Source: an uncultured Lachnospiraceae bacterium (GTDB lineage: Bacteria > Bacillota > Clostridia > Lachnospirales > Lachnospiraceae). From it: a stretch of DNA of 64,000 nucleotides. Positions 25,746 to 34,090 of this stretch are shown one piece after another. The notes below the pieces were generated by a model. That model was not told the origin of the DNA. It did not search any database and saw only the letters and a list, made by a program, of their open reading frames with translations. Position 1 is the stretch's first letter, and the number at the start of each line of letters is the position of its first letter. The position numbers and the translations under genes were made by a program. The stretch spans positions 124,001 to 188,000 of the forward strand of contig CANQYY010000001.1 in assembly GCA_947628225.1 (NCBI GenBank), in the 5' to 3' direction.

Positions 25746-26102
25746 TTATTCCAATTCTTCCCTCGTTACCCTTTTACCGTCCCGCCAGATTCTTTCCAAA
25801 TCATAAAAAAGGCGATCCTCCCTGGAAAAGATGTGAACAATCACATCGCCATAGTCCATAAGAATCCAGGTGGAATTTTTATTCCCTTCAATCCGTTTGT
25901 TTGTATAACCTGCCTGTTCCATTTTTTCCTCTGTCAGATCCACCATGGCATGAATCTGGGGCTGGTTATTTCCGCTGGCAATAATTAAATAGTCGGCAAC
26001 AATAGAAATTTCATCTATTTTTAAAATTTCTATATCGATTCCCAGCTTTTCCTCTAAGGCGTCATAGACAATCTTTGCCATTTTCCCTGAATTTACATTC
26101 AC
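25746..26102 (-). CDS. rsfS: Ribosomal silencing factor RsfS
   Basis: A 118-residue protein of the Iojap/RsfS family (MAKIVYDALEEKLGIDIEILKI, ADYLIIASGNNQPQIHAMVD, WILMDYGDVIVHIFSREDRLFYDLERIW). It binds L14 on the 50S subunit and prevents 30S joining in known bacteria. The start is a GTG overlapping the nadD/yqeK stop (GTGA). It is the last gene of the rplU unit. Confidence 0.94.
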   Translation of the reverse strand: MNVNSGKMAKIVYDALEEKLGIDIEILKIDEISIVADYLIIASGNNQPQIHAMVDLTEEKMEQAGYTNKRIEGNKNSTWILMDYGDVIVHIFSREDRLFYDLERIWRDGKRVTREELE

Positions 26103-27322
26103 TTTCCATCCCTCCGCTTCTTCTGTTTTTCCCTGTAATATTCATAGGTTTCAAAAGACAACTTATCGGTCTGCCGATTTGTTGTTTTCAAATATTGGAT
26201 TGTATTTTCCAGTATCATTAAAAGTCCGGAGTCAATATCGCAAAAACACTCCTTCCGGATCTCTTCCAACGAAAAGTGTTTGCCGTCTATCTTTCTGCGC
26301 GGCTCAATATAGTCGGCAATATAAATAATTTTCTCAAGTAACGTCATATTCGGCCGTCCTGTCGTATGGTAACGGATGGCAGATAAAACCTCCTCATCTT
26401 CTATACCGTACCGCTCCTCTGCCAGGCAGGCTCCCAGCTTCCCATGAATCAAAGCGGTGTTCGTCCTTTCCAAAGGCGTTAATGCTACTCCGTTCTCATC
26501 ACAAAGGGCTATCATTTCCCTGCCGGAATAGTATTTGACATGGTCATGGAGCATTCCGGCAAACTCCGCCTTTTCCACATCCGCCCCATAGCGCGCCGCC
26601 AATGCGGCAGCCGTATAGGCAACGCCAAAGGTATGAAGCAGCCGGTTGGGAGGCAGCGTGGCGTAAAGATTGTCAATCAGTTCTTTATCTGTTTTCCTTT
26701 TTTTCTCCCGCAAAGGCTCCGCGCCATACAAACCGTGCAGAGAAATATAGCGGCATACCTTTTCCGGACAAAACGACAAAACGGAACGTTTTTGTTTCAG
26801 CAAAGAGCGGATTTGTCTGGAAGAAATTGAAATCTGTTCCATGTGTACCGGCAGGATTTCCCCTCCAAAGCGCACCCCCTGTTTTTTGCAGAGAGCCATA
26901 AATTCCTCTTCTGCCATATTACCTCTTGGGGCTGCTAAGATTTGACTGTACTTCATAATTTTTTCGGGTTTGTGCCAACTGTCAAAATTCATCAGAGAAT
27001 CTCCGCCAAGGATAAAAAAAATCTCATAGTCGGGATATTGGGCATGAATTTCCTTTAACGTATGGCAGGTATAGGTAGTCCCCTCCCTTTTAAACTCCCA
27101 GTCGGAAAAACAAAAATAGGGGATTCCTTCTATCGCCTTTTTTACCATTCTCTGACGGTGATCCTCCGATACCATCTCCTTTTTTTCCTTATGAGGCGGA
27201 TTTTTAGACGGCATAAACCAGATTTCATCTAAATGATATTGCTCATATGCCGCCTGCGCCATCAATAAATGGACATTGTGGATCGGATTAAAAGTTCCTC
27301 CCATAATACCAATTTTTTTCAA
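26099..27322 (-). CDS. nadD: NadD-YqeK fusion: nicotinate-nucleotide adenylyltransferase + HD-domain phosphohydrolase
   Basis: A 407-residue two-domain protein. Residues 1-200 are NadD, which makes nicotinate adenine dinucleotide in NAD synthesis: GGTFNPIHNVH (9-19), FILGGDSLMNFDSW and ISISSRQIRSLL. Residues 215-400 are YqeK, an HD-domain hydrolase (LLHTFGVAYTAAALA, MLHDHVKYYSG, IHGKLGACLAEERYG, YIADYIEPRRK); Bacillus YqeK cleaves Ap4A. In Bacillus they are neighbouring separate genes. The linker reads continuously with no frameshift sign. The start is TTG at 27322 with GGGGAGG 9 bases upstream. Confidence 0.93.
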   Translation of the reverse strand: MKKIGIMGGTFNPIHNVHLLMAQAAYEQYHLDEIWFMPSKNPPHKEKKEMVSEDHRQRMVKKAIEGIPYFCFSDWEFKREGTTYTCHTLKEIHAQYPDYEIFFILGGDSLMNFDSWHKPEKIMKYSQILAAPRGNMAEEEFMALCKKQGVRFGGEILPVHMEQISISSRQIRSLLKQKRSVLSFCPEKVCRYISLHGLYGAEPLREKKRKTDKELIDNLYATLPPNRLLHTFGVAYTAAALAARYGADVEKAEFAGMLHDHVKYYSGREMIALCDENGVALTPLERTNTALIHGKLGACLAEERYGIEDEEVLSAIRYHTTGRPNMTLLEKIIYIADYIEPRRKIDGKHFSLEEIRKECFCDIDSGLLMILENTIQYLKTTNRQTDKLSFETYEYYREKQKKRRDGK

Positions 27323-27354
27323 AGTATAATGCCTCCCCTGCTGATTTTTTTTAA

Positions 27355-27642
27355 CTAGGGTAATTCAATTCTTTTCTTTGTTGCGGATTCCCGGTATAAG
27401 ACAATTTTCCTGCCAATGACCTGAACCACCTCGGCATGGGTGCGTTCTGCCAAAACAGAAGCAATTTCCCTGATGTCGGCAAAACAATTTTTTAACACAT
27501 GGATCTTAATCAGCTCTCTTGCCTCTAACGCTTCCTCTGCCGTTTTCGTAATTTCCGGGGTCAATGTCGCTTTTCCGATCTGCATGACAGGCTCTGTTGT
27601 CATGGCAAGGCTTTTTAAATAGGCTCTCTGTTTCGTTGTCAT
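27355..27642 (-). CDS. yhbY: YhbY-family RNA-binding protein (CRM domain)
   Basis: A 95-residue protein that is entirely one CRM domain: LTPEITKTAEEALEARELIKIHVLKNC and VQVIGRKIVLYR. YhbY binds pre-50S particles. It lies between obg and nadD, as in Bacillus (yqeI-nadD). AGGAGG lies 7 bases before the ATG. Confidence 0.92.
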   Translation of the reverse strand: MTTKQRAYLKSLAMTTEPVMQIGKATLTPEITKTAEEALEARELIKIHVLKNCFADIREIASVLAERTHAEVVQVIGRKIVLYRESATKKRIELP

Positions 27643-27683
27643 ATGGATTCCTCCTGTTTATTCATTATACACGTGTTTCAAGA

Positions 27684-28976
27684 TTACCGGAAGTACTCGA
27701 ATTGCCAGCCGTACATTTTAACGGTATCGCCCTCCTCAATTCCAAGACGTTCCAACTCCTCCAGAATACCATTCGTTTTTAAAAATTTCTGGAAGAATTC
27801 AAAGCCTTTCTCGGAATCCAGGTTGGTATAGCCAAGCATACGTTCAATGCGGGGGCCCTCCACCAGATAAAGCCCCTCCTCTTTTTCACTTTTTGTTACC
27901 GTATACGGTTCATCAGCAAAATCCGGCTCCTTTATCCTATATTCTTTTTCAAATATGACTGTTTCATCTTTTGTTTCCTGCAATATTTTTTTCACATGGT
28001 ATAAAAGTTCCCTGACTCCCTCTCCGGTAACGGCAGAAATCGGGAATACCAAAATTCCCTCCGGCTCAAATTCCTTTTTTAATTCTGATAATACCGCTTC
28101 CTTTTCCTCGCCATAAAAGCAGTCGATTTTATTTGCGGCAATGACCTGGGGCCGTTTGGTAATATTAGGATTATAAGCCTCTAACTCCCGGTTAATGATC
28201 CGGATATCTTCCAGGGGATTTCTCCCCTCGGTCGAGGCGGCATCCACCATATGAATTATCACACGGGTCCGCTCAATATGGCGCAGGAATTCATGTCCCA
28301 GTCCCACGCCCTCCGACGCTCCCTCGATCAGTCCCGGTATATCCGCAATGATAAAGCCGTCGGTCCCTTCCAGATCCACAACGCCGAGATTCGGATTTAG
28401 CGTAGTAAAGGGATAGTTGGCAATCTTGGGGCGGGCGTTTGTTACCCGGGATAAAAAGGTAGATTTCCCTGCATTGGGAAAGCCCACCAGACCAACATCC
28501 GCAATACTTTTTAATTCTAAAAGCACTTCCATTTCTATGCCCGGTTTGCCCGGCTGCGCATATTTGGGAACCTGCATGGTGGGGGTGGCATAATGTTGGT
28601 TTCCCTTGCCTCCGTTGCCACCCTTTAGGACAATTTCTCTCGTGTTTTCATACGACATATCCGTTATTACCTGTCCGCTGGACGCCTCCCGGATAATGGT
28701 ACCGGCAGGCACCTTGATAATCATATCCTTACCATCGGCGCCATGACAGCGTCTTTTCCCGCCGGGTTCGCCATCTCCCGCAAAGTATTTCCGGTTATAG
28801 CGAAACTCATTCAGGGTATTGATTCCCGGATCCACCTCAAAAATCAAATCGCCGCCCCGTCCTCCGTCGCCACCGTCGGGGCCGCCATTTGCTACATATT
28901 TTTCCCTTCGGAAACTAACATGCCCATCCCCTCCTTTTCCGGAGCGAATACGGATTTTTGCTCTGTCTGCAAACAT
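27684..28976 (-). CDS. obg: GTPase Obg/CgtA
   Basis: A 430-residue ribosome-assembly GTPase. The Gly-rich Obg fold (1-158, GGDGHVSFRREKYVANGGPDGGDGGRGG) is followed by the G domain with G1 GFPNAGKST (about 166-174), G3 DIPGLIEGA and G4 ANKID, and then a C-terminal OCT domain (about 345-430). Obg binds the 50S subunit and responds to ppGpp. It lies downstream of rpmA with a 98-base gap that holds a strong hairpin. Confidence 0.96.
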   Translation of the reverse strand: MFADRAKIRIRSGKGGDGHVSFRREKYVANGGPDGGDGGRGGDLIFEVDPGINTLNEFRYNRKYFAGDGEPGGKRRCHGADGKDMIIKVPAGTIIREASSGQVITDMSYENTREIVLKGGNGGKGNQHYATPTMQVPKYAQPGKPGIEMEVLLELKSIADVGLVGFPNAGKSTFLSRVTNARPKIANYPFTTLNPNLGVVDLEGTDGFIIADIPGLIEGASEGVGLGHEFLRHIERTRVIIHMVDAASTEGRNPLEDIRIINRELEAYNPNITKRPQVIAANKIDCFYGEEKEAVLSELKKEFEPEGILVFPISAVTGEGVRELLYHVKKILQETKDETVIFEKEYRIKEPDFADEPYTVTKSEKEEGLYLVEGPRIERMLGYTNLDSEKGFEFFQKFLKTNGILEELERLGIEEGDTVKMYGWQFEYFR

Positions 28977-29017
28977 AATAATTCCCTTCCTCAGCCTTTT
29001 AAATCAGCTAACTAATT

Positions 29018-29043
29018 CAAGGGCTGCCAAAAAGCAGCCCTTG
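29018..29043 (-). promoter_or_regulatory. Strong hairpin between rpmA and obg
   Basis: CAAGGGCTGC (29018-29027) and GCAGCCCTTG (29034-29043) form a perfect 10-bp stem with a 6-base loop. On the minus strand it is followed by AATTAG rather than a U run, so it looks more like an mRNA stability or processing hairpin, or a partial terminator, than a full stop. Confidence 0.45.
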
Positions 29044-29074
29044 GACAAATCATTTTGATATAATGTCAGCCTTA

Positions 29075-29362
29075 TTATTTGTTCTCTACCGGATATACAG
29101 AAGCCTGTTTCTTATTCCTTCCTTTTCTCTCAAAACGAAGAACGCCGTCTACTAAAGCATACAGGGTATCGTCGCCTCCCTTACCGACATTCACGCCGGG
29201 GTGAATCTTTGTCCCACGCTGTCTGTAAAGGATATTTCCAGCCAAAACAAATTGTCCGTCAGCTCTTTTTGCGCCTAATCTTTTTGACTCAGAGTCCCTG
29301 CCGTTCTTGGTGGAACCCATTCCTTTTTTATGAGCAAATAACTGAAGGTTCATCTTCATCAT
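29075..29362 (-). CDS. rpmA: 50S ribosomal protein L27 with cleavable N-terminus
   Basis: A 95-residue L27. Before the mature start ([19 protein letters not shown]) it carries MMKMNLQLF. This matches the Firmicute N-terminal extension (consensus LQFF before the Ala) that is removed by the protease Prp so that L27 can reach the peptidyl-transferase centre. The prp gene is the next gene upstream in the operon. AGGAGG lies 8 bases before the ATG. Confidence 0.96.
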   Translation of the reverse strand: MMKMNLQLFAHKKGMGSTKNGRDSESKRLGAKRADGQFVLAGNILYRQRGTKIHPGVNVGKGGDDTLYALVDGVLRFERKGRNKKQASVYPVENK

Positions 29363-29374
29363 GGTATTTTCCTC

Positions 29375-29695
29375 CTAACAATTAATTAACTTGACATACT
29401 GGCTGCCATAGGCCTCTGATATTCCTTTCAGTCCCAGAATCAAAGAATGCAGCAAAAGCTGAGATTCTTCTGAACTTTCTCCGGTCAGTTGAAAATCCAT
29501 CCTGCCCGTTTTCTCATCGCTGTCCAGTAAAAATTTGTCCGAGGTAAACTCCTCGATGGAATTTACACAATTCACAGTCAGGGCAGAAACGGCGGAACAG
29601 ATAATATCCAGACCATATTCGGCATAGCCGGAATGTCCTTCCATATGAAAACCTGTAATGTTTTCATCCTTTTTTTTAACAATTACCTGAATCAT
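29375..29695 (-). CDS. prp: Ribosomal-processing cysteine protease Prp
   Basis: A 106-residue protein. The ATG at 29695 is used because the in-frame TTG two codons upstream is less likely. The catalytic pair is visible: His21 (EGHSGYAEYG) and Cys33 (DIICSAVSAL). Known Prp cleaves the N-terminal extension of L27. The gene is flanked by rplU and rpmA in the conserved order. Its ribosome site is weak, so coupling to rplU is likely. Confidence 0.93.
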   Translation of the reverse strand: MIQVIVKKKDENITGFHMEGHSGYAEYGLDIICSAVSALTVNCVNSIEEFTSDKFLLDSDEKTGRMDFQLTGESSEESQLLLHSLILGLKGISEAYGSQYVKLINC

Positions 29696-29713
29696 AGACA
29701 ATACTCGGAAAGA

Positions 29714-30022
29714 TTATGCATTGATCTTTTCAATCTTTACCTTTGTAAATGGCTGTCTGTGACCATTTTTTTTGTGGTACCCGGTCTTTCTCTTATAACG
29801 ATAAACAATAATCTTCTTTCCTTTTCCCTCTGATACGACCGTCGCCTTTACGGAAGCTCCCTCCACTGTCGGGAATCCAACTTTTACGCCCTTATCGGCA
29901 ACTAAAAGCACCTGGTCAAAGATAACCTCAGAGCCGGCTTCCAAACCGAGCTTTTCCACCCGGATCACGTCGCCTTCCTCTACCTTATACTGTTTACCAC
30001 CGGTTGCTATAATCGCGTACAT
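29714..30022 (-). CDS. rplU: 50S ribosomal protein L21
   Basis: A 102-residue L21 ([25 protein letters not shown] ... [20 protein letters not shown]). The ATG at 30022 follows AGGAGG by 6 bases; longer readings run into the leader. It is the first gene of the rplU-prp-rpmA-obg-yhbY-nadD/yqeK-rsfS unit. Confidence 0.96.
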   Translation of the reverse strand: MYAIIATGGKQYKVEEGDVIRVEKLGLEAGSEVIFDQVLLVADKGVKVGFPTVEGASVKATVVSEGKGKKIIVYRYKRKTGYHKKNGHRQPFTKVKIEKINA

Positions 30023-30116
30023 ATAGCACCTCCTACTATCATTACTCGCCAACTGTGGTGCCTGCGCCTTTTATAAAAAAGGACAGAACTATAACCTCGT
30101 TGTGCGGCATACTGGA
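30023..30116 (-). ncRNA. Probable L21 leader (autoregulatory 5' UTR of rplU)
   Basis: The untranslated leader between the promoter and rplU is about 95 bases. It holds a GCCGCACAACGAGG segment, then a U-rich part, then GGCGCAGGCACCACAGTTGG just before the ribosome site. This resembles the Firmicute L21 leader family by position and by these G/C-rich elements. I could not fold or align it, so the family call is tentative. Confidence 0.55.
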
Positions 30117-30118
30117 AC

Positions 30119-30148
30119 AGTATAACACTATCTGACCGGATATGTCAA
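30119..30148 (-). promoter_or_regulatory. rplU promoter
   Basis: On the minus strand TTGACA (30143-30148) is followed after 17-18 bases by TTATACT (30119-30125). It is a near-consensus promoter placed just downstream of the RNase G stop codon. Confidence 0.8.
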
Positions 30149-30162
30149 GTGATTTTTTGCCT

Positions 30163-31323
30163 CTACTCATCCGGTCTCAGCGCCTCCCACAATGGTCTGC
30201 TCTTTTTCATTCTCGTTATTTCCACCAATCCAAGTTTCGTAATATCGACAAGAGTAGTCCGGGTTTTATCTTTCTCCAGCTCCCGCTGCAGCAGTTCCAT
30301 CAGGTCCTGCCGGTTTTCTCTTTTTTTCATATCGATAAAATCAATGAGAATAATACCGGAAATATTGCGCATGCGAATCTGTCTTGCCGCCTCGAGGGCG
30401 GCCTCGCAGTTTATTTTATAGAAGGTGGTTTCCTTATTTCGTTTCCCCTCGATCGCCTTACCTGTATTGACATCAATCACAGTCAGAGCCTCTGTCGGTT
30501 CAATAATAAGATAGCCACCGCTTTTTAACCATGCTTTTTTCTGAAATGCTTTTTTCAGCTTGCCGGAAATACCGAGGAGTTTATCTAAGGGATAGGATCC
30601 GTCCTGATAAAAAACTACTTTATCTCCGTAGTAAGACTGCAGCTGTTCATATATCTCCGGTTCATCCGTAATGACTCTCTCCCACTCGTCCGGGCGGCAG
30701 CTCTGTATATATTTCAGGTAAAAGGAATCCTCCTTCCGCAGAAGGGAAAAACAGGTTTTGTACCGGCTGTATTCCATCTTCCTGTGCAGCTCTTCCAACA
30801 GCCGGCTGCATTCCTCCTCCACTTCCTCTTCCCCGGCTGCGGCGGCATTTGTCCGGAGAACAATCCCGTATTCCTCCCCGTCCCATTTTTTCAGTAAAAG
30901 CCGCAACCGGTCTTTTTCTTCCCCCTCCTCGATTTTCCGGGAGATACTTTTCACGCTGTCCTTTGTGGATATCACGCAATACCGTCCGGATATTTCAGGG
31001 AAAAGCGTAACAACCGCCTGTTTCGACTTGACCGCCGCCTTTTTTACCTGTACAACGATTTCCTCGCCGCATTTTATTTTTTTATCCCTGAGTTCAGACA
31101 AAGGAAGATAACAAATCGCATCTCTTTTTACCTCGACAAAGGCAGCATTAATATTTTGCACAATATTCTGCACCTTGCCTAAATAAATATCCCCCACCCG
31201 GAGCGCCTGCTCCTCTTTTTCGTCCCCTACCAATACATCAAAAATGGAATCTCCCTGCATATAGAGCATAACCGGCTTATTCTGCAGTCGGGTAATAACA
31301 ATCTGATTTCTGCCATTCATCAT
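30163..31323 (-). CDS. rng: RNase E/G family ribonuclease lacking the Zn-link
   Basis: A 386-residue protein. The S1 RNA-binding domain is at about 37-120 (GDIYLGKVQNIVQNINAAFVEV), and the RNase H-like catalytic part carries the metal Asp residues in LTVIDVNTGK and GIILIDFIDMKKRENRQDL. The protein ends RKKSRPLW-type sequence shortly after the catalytic domain (KKSRPLWEALRPDE), just where E. coli RNase E/G has the CPxCxG Zn-link used for oligomerisation; that motif is absent. The start overlaps the TIGR03936 gene stop by 4 bases. Confidence 0.9.
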   Translation of the reverse strand: MMNGRNQIVITRLQNKPVMLYMQGDSIFDVLVGDEKEEQALRVGDIYLGKVQNIVQNINAAFVEVKRDAICYLPLSELRDKKIKCGEEIVVQVKKAAVKSKQAVVTLFPEISGRYCVISTKDSVKSISRKIEEGEEKDRLRLLLKKWDGEEYGIVLRTNAAAAGEEEVEEECSRLLEELHRKMEYSRYKTCFSLLRKEDSFYLKYIQSCRPDEWERVITDEPEIYEQLQSYYGDKVVFYQDGSYPLDKLLGISGKLKKAFQKKAWLKSGGYLIIEPTEALTVIDVNTGKAIEGKRNKETTFYKINCEAALEAARQIRMRNISGIILIDFIDMKKRENRQDLMELLQRELEKDKTRTTLVDITKLGLVEITRMKKSRPLWEALRPDE

Positions 31324-32078
31324 AATCCCTCCCCTGTTGTCCGGGGCGCTTCCTCTGCTGTCTTTCCCGGCAGAAAATACATCTGCAGCCGGTGGACCTG
31401 ATGCGAATGAGGCGGACAGGATTCTCCACAGAACTGAAAAAATGCCTCCATGACCAGTTCCGGCTTAATATTGGTAACACTGCCGCTTGTGAGCTGCATA
31501 AATAACGCCCCGCCATTATATTCACAGTGAAGCTTTGGATACTTTTCCCCTGTTTTTTCCGCGAAGGCCTCCAGAGAAAAATCATAAGCCAGAATGAAGG
31601 GTTTTATATTGATTTCCTTTTCTGATCTTTTCGTCTTTTTTAACACGGTTATGGAAGGCTGACTGATAAATTCCTCCCATTTTCCCTTCCAGCCGGGGAA
31701 AAATTCTTCTCTCGTTTTGGGAACAACAAGATAATCCGCCTTATATAAAAGGGACATGGAATTTTTGAATCCCTCCGGCATAATTTCCAGCTCTGTCACA
31801 AAAATTTCTTCTGTCATAAACTGATTCAGATAAGAAATCAGCTCCGGTATCGGCATATCCGGCAGGGAATGGAATTCCACATCCAGATATTCTCCGTCGC
31901 TGGTAATCCCCACCCCTAACGGCGAGGCGAAGCTCATAAGCTGATGAGGGCTGTAGCCCTGCGAATAGGCGACATCCAGCCCGGCGCGACGGATTGCCTT
32001 TTGAAAAAAGCGCATACAATCCAGATGTCCGATAAATTTTACGGAACCGGTTTTCGTAAAACGTATTCTTGTTTTCAT
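31320..32078 (-). CDS. TIGR03936-type radical-SAM-associated protein (DUF2344)
   Basis: A 252-residue protein starting MKTRIRFTKTGSVKFIGHLD. The ATG at 32078 overlaps the stop of the upstream radical SAM gene (ATGA), with AAGGAGAGG before it. The block HLDCMRFFQKAIRRAGLDVAYSQGYSPHQLMSFASPLGVG is the family hallmark. The partner is the TIGR03960 radical SAM protein; in some bacteria the two are fused. Its function is unknown; proximity to RNase G and L21 suggests an RNA or ribosome link, which is inference. Confidence 0.9.
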   Translation of the reverse strand: MKTRIRFTKTGSVKFIGHLDCMRFFQKAIRRAGLDVAYSQGYSPHQLMSFASPLGVGITSDGEYLDVEFHSLPDMPIPELISYLNQFMTEEIFVTELEIMPEGFKNSMSLLYKADYLVVPKTREEFFPGWKGKWEEFISQPSITVLKKTKRSEKEINIKPFILAYDFSLEAFAEKTGEKYPKLHCEYNGGALFMQLTSGSVTNIKPELVMEAFFQFCGESCPPHSHQVHRLQMYFLPGKTAEEAPRTTGEGL

Positions 32079-33955
32079 CCCCGCACCTCTCCTTTTTTTG
32101 GCTCCACGCAAACCCCGCACTGAAACCCGGCAGCGCCGCATCCGCTGCACTGCGCTCTGCAATTTGGGGTTACCTTTTCTGCCCGGGCATTTTCATACTC
32201 TCTCCACATAAATTGCTTGGTGACACCAATATCAATAATATCCCACGGGAAAATTTCTTCCTTGCCCCTTTCCCTGTAATTATAAAAATCACGGGAAACA
32301 CCGCATTGCTCCAGTACCTCATCCCATATCCGCGGCTGAAAGAAATCCGTCCAGGCATCAAAAATGCAGCCCCGTTCATAGGCTTTTTCAATAACAGCCG
32401 ACAGCTTCCTGTCCCCTCTGGCAAAAATCCCCTCCAGCTCTGAAGTCATGGCGTCATGGCACTGATAACGAATGGAGCGCTGATTAATCTGCTCCTTAAC
32501 CTTTCCGGTTAAAAACTTCCGCTTTTCTTCAAACTGCGCTGAAGTATTCATAGAAACCCATTGAAACGGAGTAAAGGGCTTAGGGACAAAAAAAGAAGTA
32601 CTGGCAGTAATCTCCGGCCGCCCCTGCCTTTTTTCTTTGGGAAGTTCAAAATAAGCAGCGGCAATTTTGTTCGCCAGCCTCGCGATCTCAGCAATATCTT
32701 CCTCTTCCTCTCCGGGAAGCCCTAACATAAAATACAGCTTAACCCGGTTCCAGCCGCCAAAGAATGCTTCTCTTGCTCCCTTTAATATACTTTCTTCCGT
32801 CAGTCCTTTATTGATCACATTCCTCATCCGCTGCGAACCCGCTTCCGGGGCAAAAGTGAGGCTGCTCTTACGAACGTCCTGAACCTTACTCATCACATCC
32901 AGGGAAAACGCATCAATACGCAGGGAAGGCAGGGAAATATTTAATTTTCTCTGCTTACATTCCTCAATCAGAAAATACACCAGCTCCGGAAGCTGCTCAT
33001 AATCACTGGAGCTTAGGGAGCTAAGCGTGATTTCTTCATAGCCGGTATTTTCTAACATCTCCAGCGCCCGTTTTTTCAAAAATTCCAGATTCCTCGGGCG
33101 AATCGGCCGGTAGATCATCCCCGCCTGACAAAACCGGCAGCCGCGGATGCAACCTCTTTGGATTTCCAGCACAACCCGGTCCTGGGTGGCGCGAATATAA
33201 GGCACTAATGGCTTTGCCGGATAATAGGTATCCTCCAGATTAGTAACCACCTGTTTTTTCACCCGGTCCGGCGCTTCGGGGCAGTTCGGCGTCATAGAGG
33301 CAATCGTGCCATCTTCCCGGTAAACCACATCATAGAGCATCGGAACATAGATTCCTTCTACCTGCGCCGCCTTCTTTAAAAATTCCCGCCGGCTTATACC
33401 CTTCTTCCTGCTTTCCTTATATACATCCAGCAGTTCCCGATAGGCTGTTTCCCCTTCTCCGATATAAAAGAAGTCGAAAAAATCAGCAATGGGTTCCGGA
33501 TTATAGCTGCAGGGGCCGCCCCCGATTACCAACGGATCCTCCCAGGTGCGTTCTGCGGCGTGAAGGGGAATTCCCGACAAATCCAAAATCTGCAGTATAT
33601 TGGTATAGCACATTTCATATTGCAGGGTAATTCCCAGAAAATCAAATTTCCTGACCGGTTCCTGTGTTTCCAGGGCAAACAGGGGAATCTGTTTCTCCCT
33701 CATGATTTTATCCATATCCGGCCAGGGAGAATATACCCGTTCACAGTAGGTATCCTCCCACTGGTTAAACATATCATATAAAATCTGGATACCCAGGTGC
33801 GACATGCCAATTTCATATACATCAGGAAAGCACATGCAAAATCGGACATCTACCTCCTGCGGATTTTTCTTTACCATATTAATTTCGTTTCCAATATAGC
33901 GCGCCGGTTTTTCCACGCTCAATAATATTTCATCGCTTACCGCCAGTTTTCTCAT
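32075..33955 (-). CDS. TIGR03960-type B12-binding-domain radical SAM protein
   Basis: A 626-residue protein starting at 33955 (MRKLAVSDEILLSVEKPARY) with TTAGGAGG before it. An N-terminal B12-binding-like domain (about 40-190) precedes the radical SAM core with the [4Fe-4S] cluster motif C269-x3-C273-x2-C276 (RGCIRGCRFC). Further on are LSSLSSSDY and TFAPEAGSQRMRNVINKG. The C-terminal part has a Cys-rich segment (CRAQCSGCGAAGFQCGVC), a possible second metal site. The reaction is unknown; it is strictly coupled to the DUF2344 gene. Confidence 0.9.
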   Translation of the reverse strand: MRKLAVSDEILLSVEKPARYIGNEINMVKKNPQEVDVRFCMCFPDVYEIGMSHLGIQILYDMFNQWEDTYCERVYSPWPDMDKIMREKQIPLFALETQEPVRKFDFLGITLQYEMCYTNILQILDLSGIPLHAAERTWEDPLVIGGGPCSYNPEPIADFFDFFYIGEGETAYRELLDVYKESRKKGISRREFLKKAAQVEGIYVPMLYDVVYREDGTIASMTPNCPEAPDRVKKQVVTNLEDTYYPAKPLVPYIRATQDRVVLEIQRGCIRGCRFCQAGMIYRPIRPRNLEFLKKRALEMLENTGYEEITLSSLSSSDYEQLPELVYFLIEECKQRKLNISLPSLRIDAFSLDVMSKVQDVRKSSLTFAPEAGSQRMRNVINKGLTEESILKGAREAFFGGWNRVKLYFMLGLPGEEEEDIAEIARLANKIAAAYFELPKEKRQGRPEITASTSFFVPKPFTPFQWVSMNTSAQFEEKRKFLTGKVKEQINQRSIRYQCHDAMTSELEGIFARGDRKLSAVIEKAYERGCIFDAWTDFFQPRIWDEVLEQCGVSRDFYNYRERGKEEIFPWDIIDIGVTKQFMWREYENARAEKVTPNCRAQCSGCGAAGFQCGVCVEPKKGEVRG

Positions 33956-33987
33956 GTTGCCTCCTAACCTTAGTCCTAATTTAAAAC

Positions 33988-34016
33988 AGTATAGCAAATT
34001 TCCCTGACAAAGTCCA
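33988..34016 (-). promoter_or_regulatory. Promoter of the radical SAM-DUF2344-rng unit
   Basis: TGGACT (34011-34016) and TATACT (33988-33993) on the minus strand are 17 bases apart. The ATG at 33955 follows 33 bases later. Confidence 0.6.
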
Positions 34017-34025
34017 GTTCCATGC

Positions 34026-34054
34026 TTGCCTCACGGGATTTCTTATGGTATGAT
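34026..34054 (+). promoter_or_regulatory. Promoter of the zinc-ribbon membrane protein gene
   Basis: TTGCCT (34026-34031) and TATGAT (34049-34054) are 17 bases apart, 37 bases before the ATG at 34091. It is back to back with the promoter of the radical SAM unit. Confidence 0.6.
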
Positions 34055-34090
34055 AAATGCGTTATTATTATAAAAAAGGAGGGATTGCGC

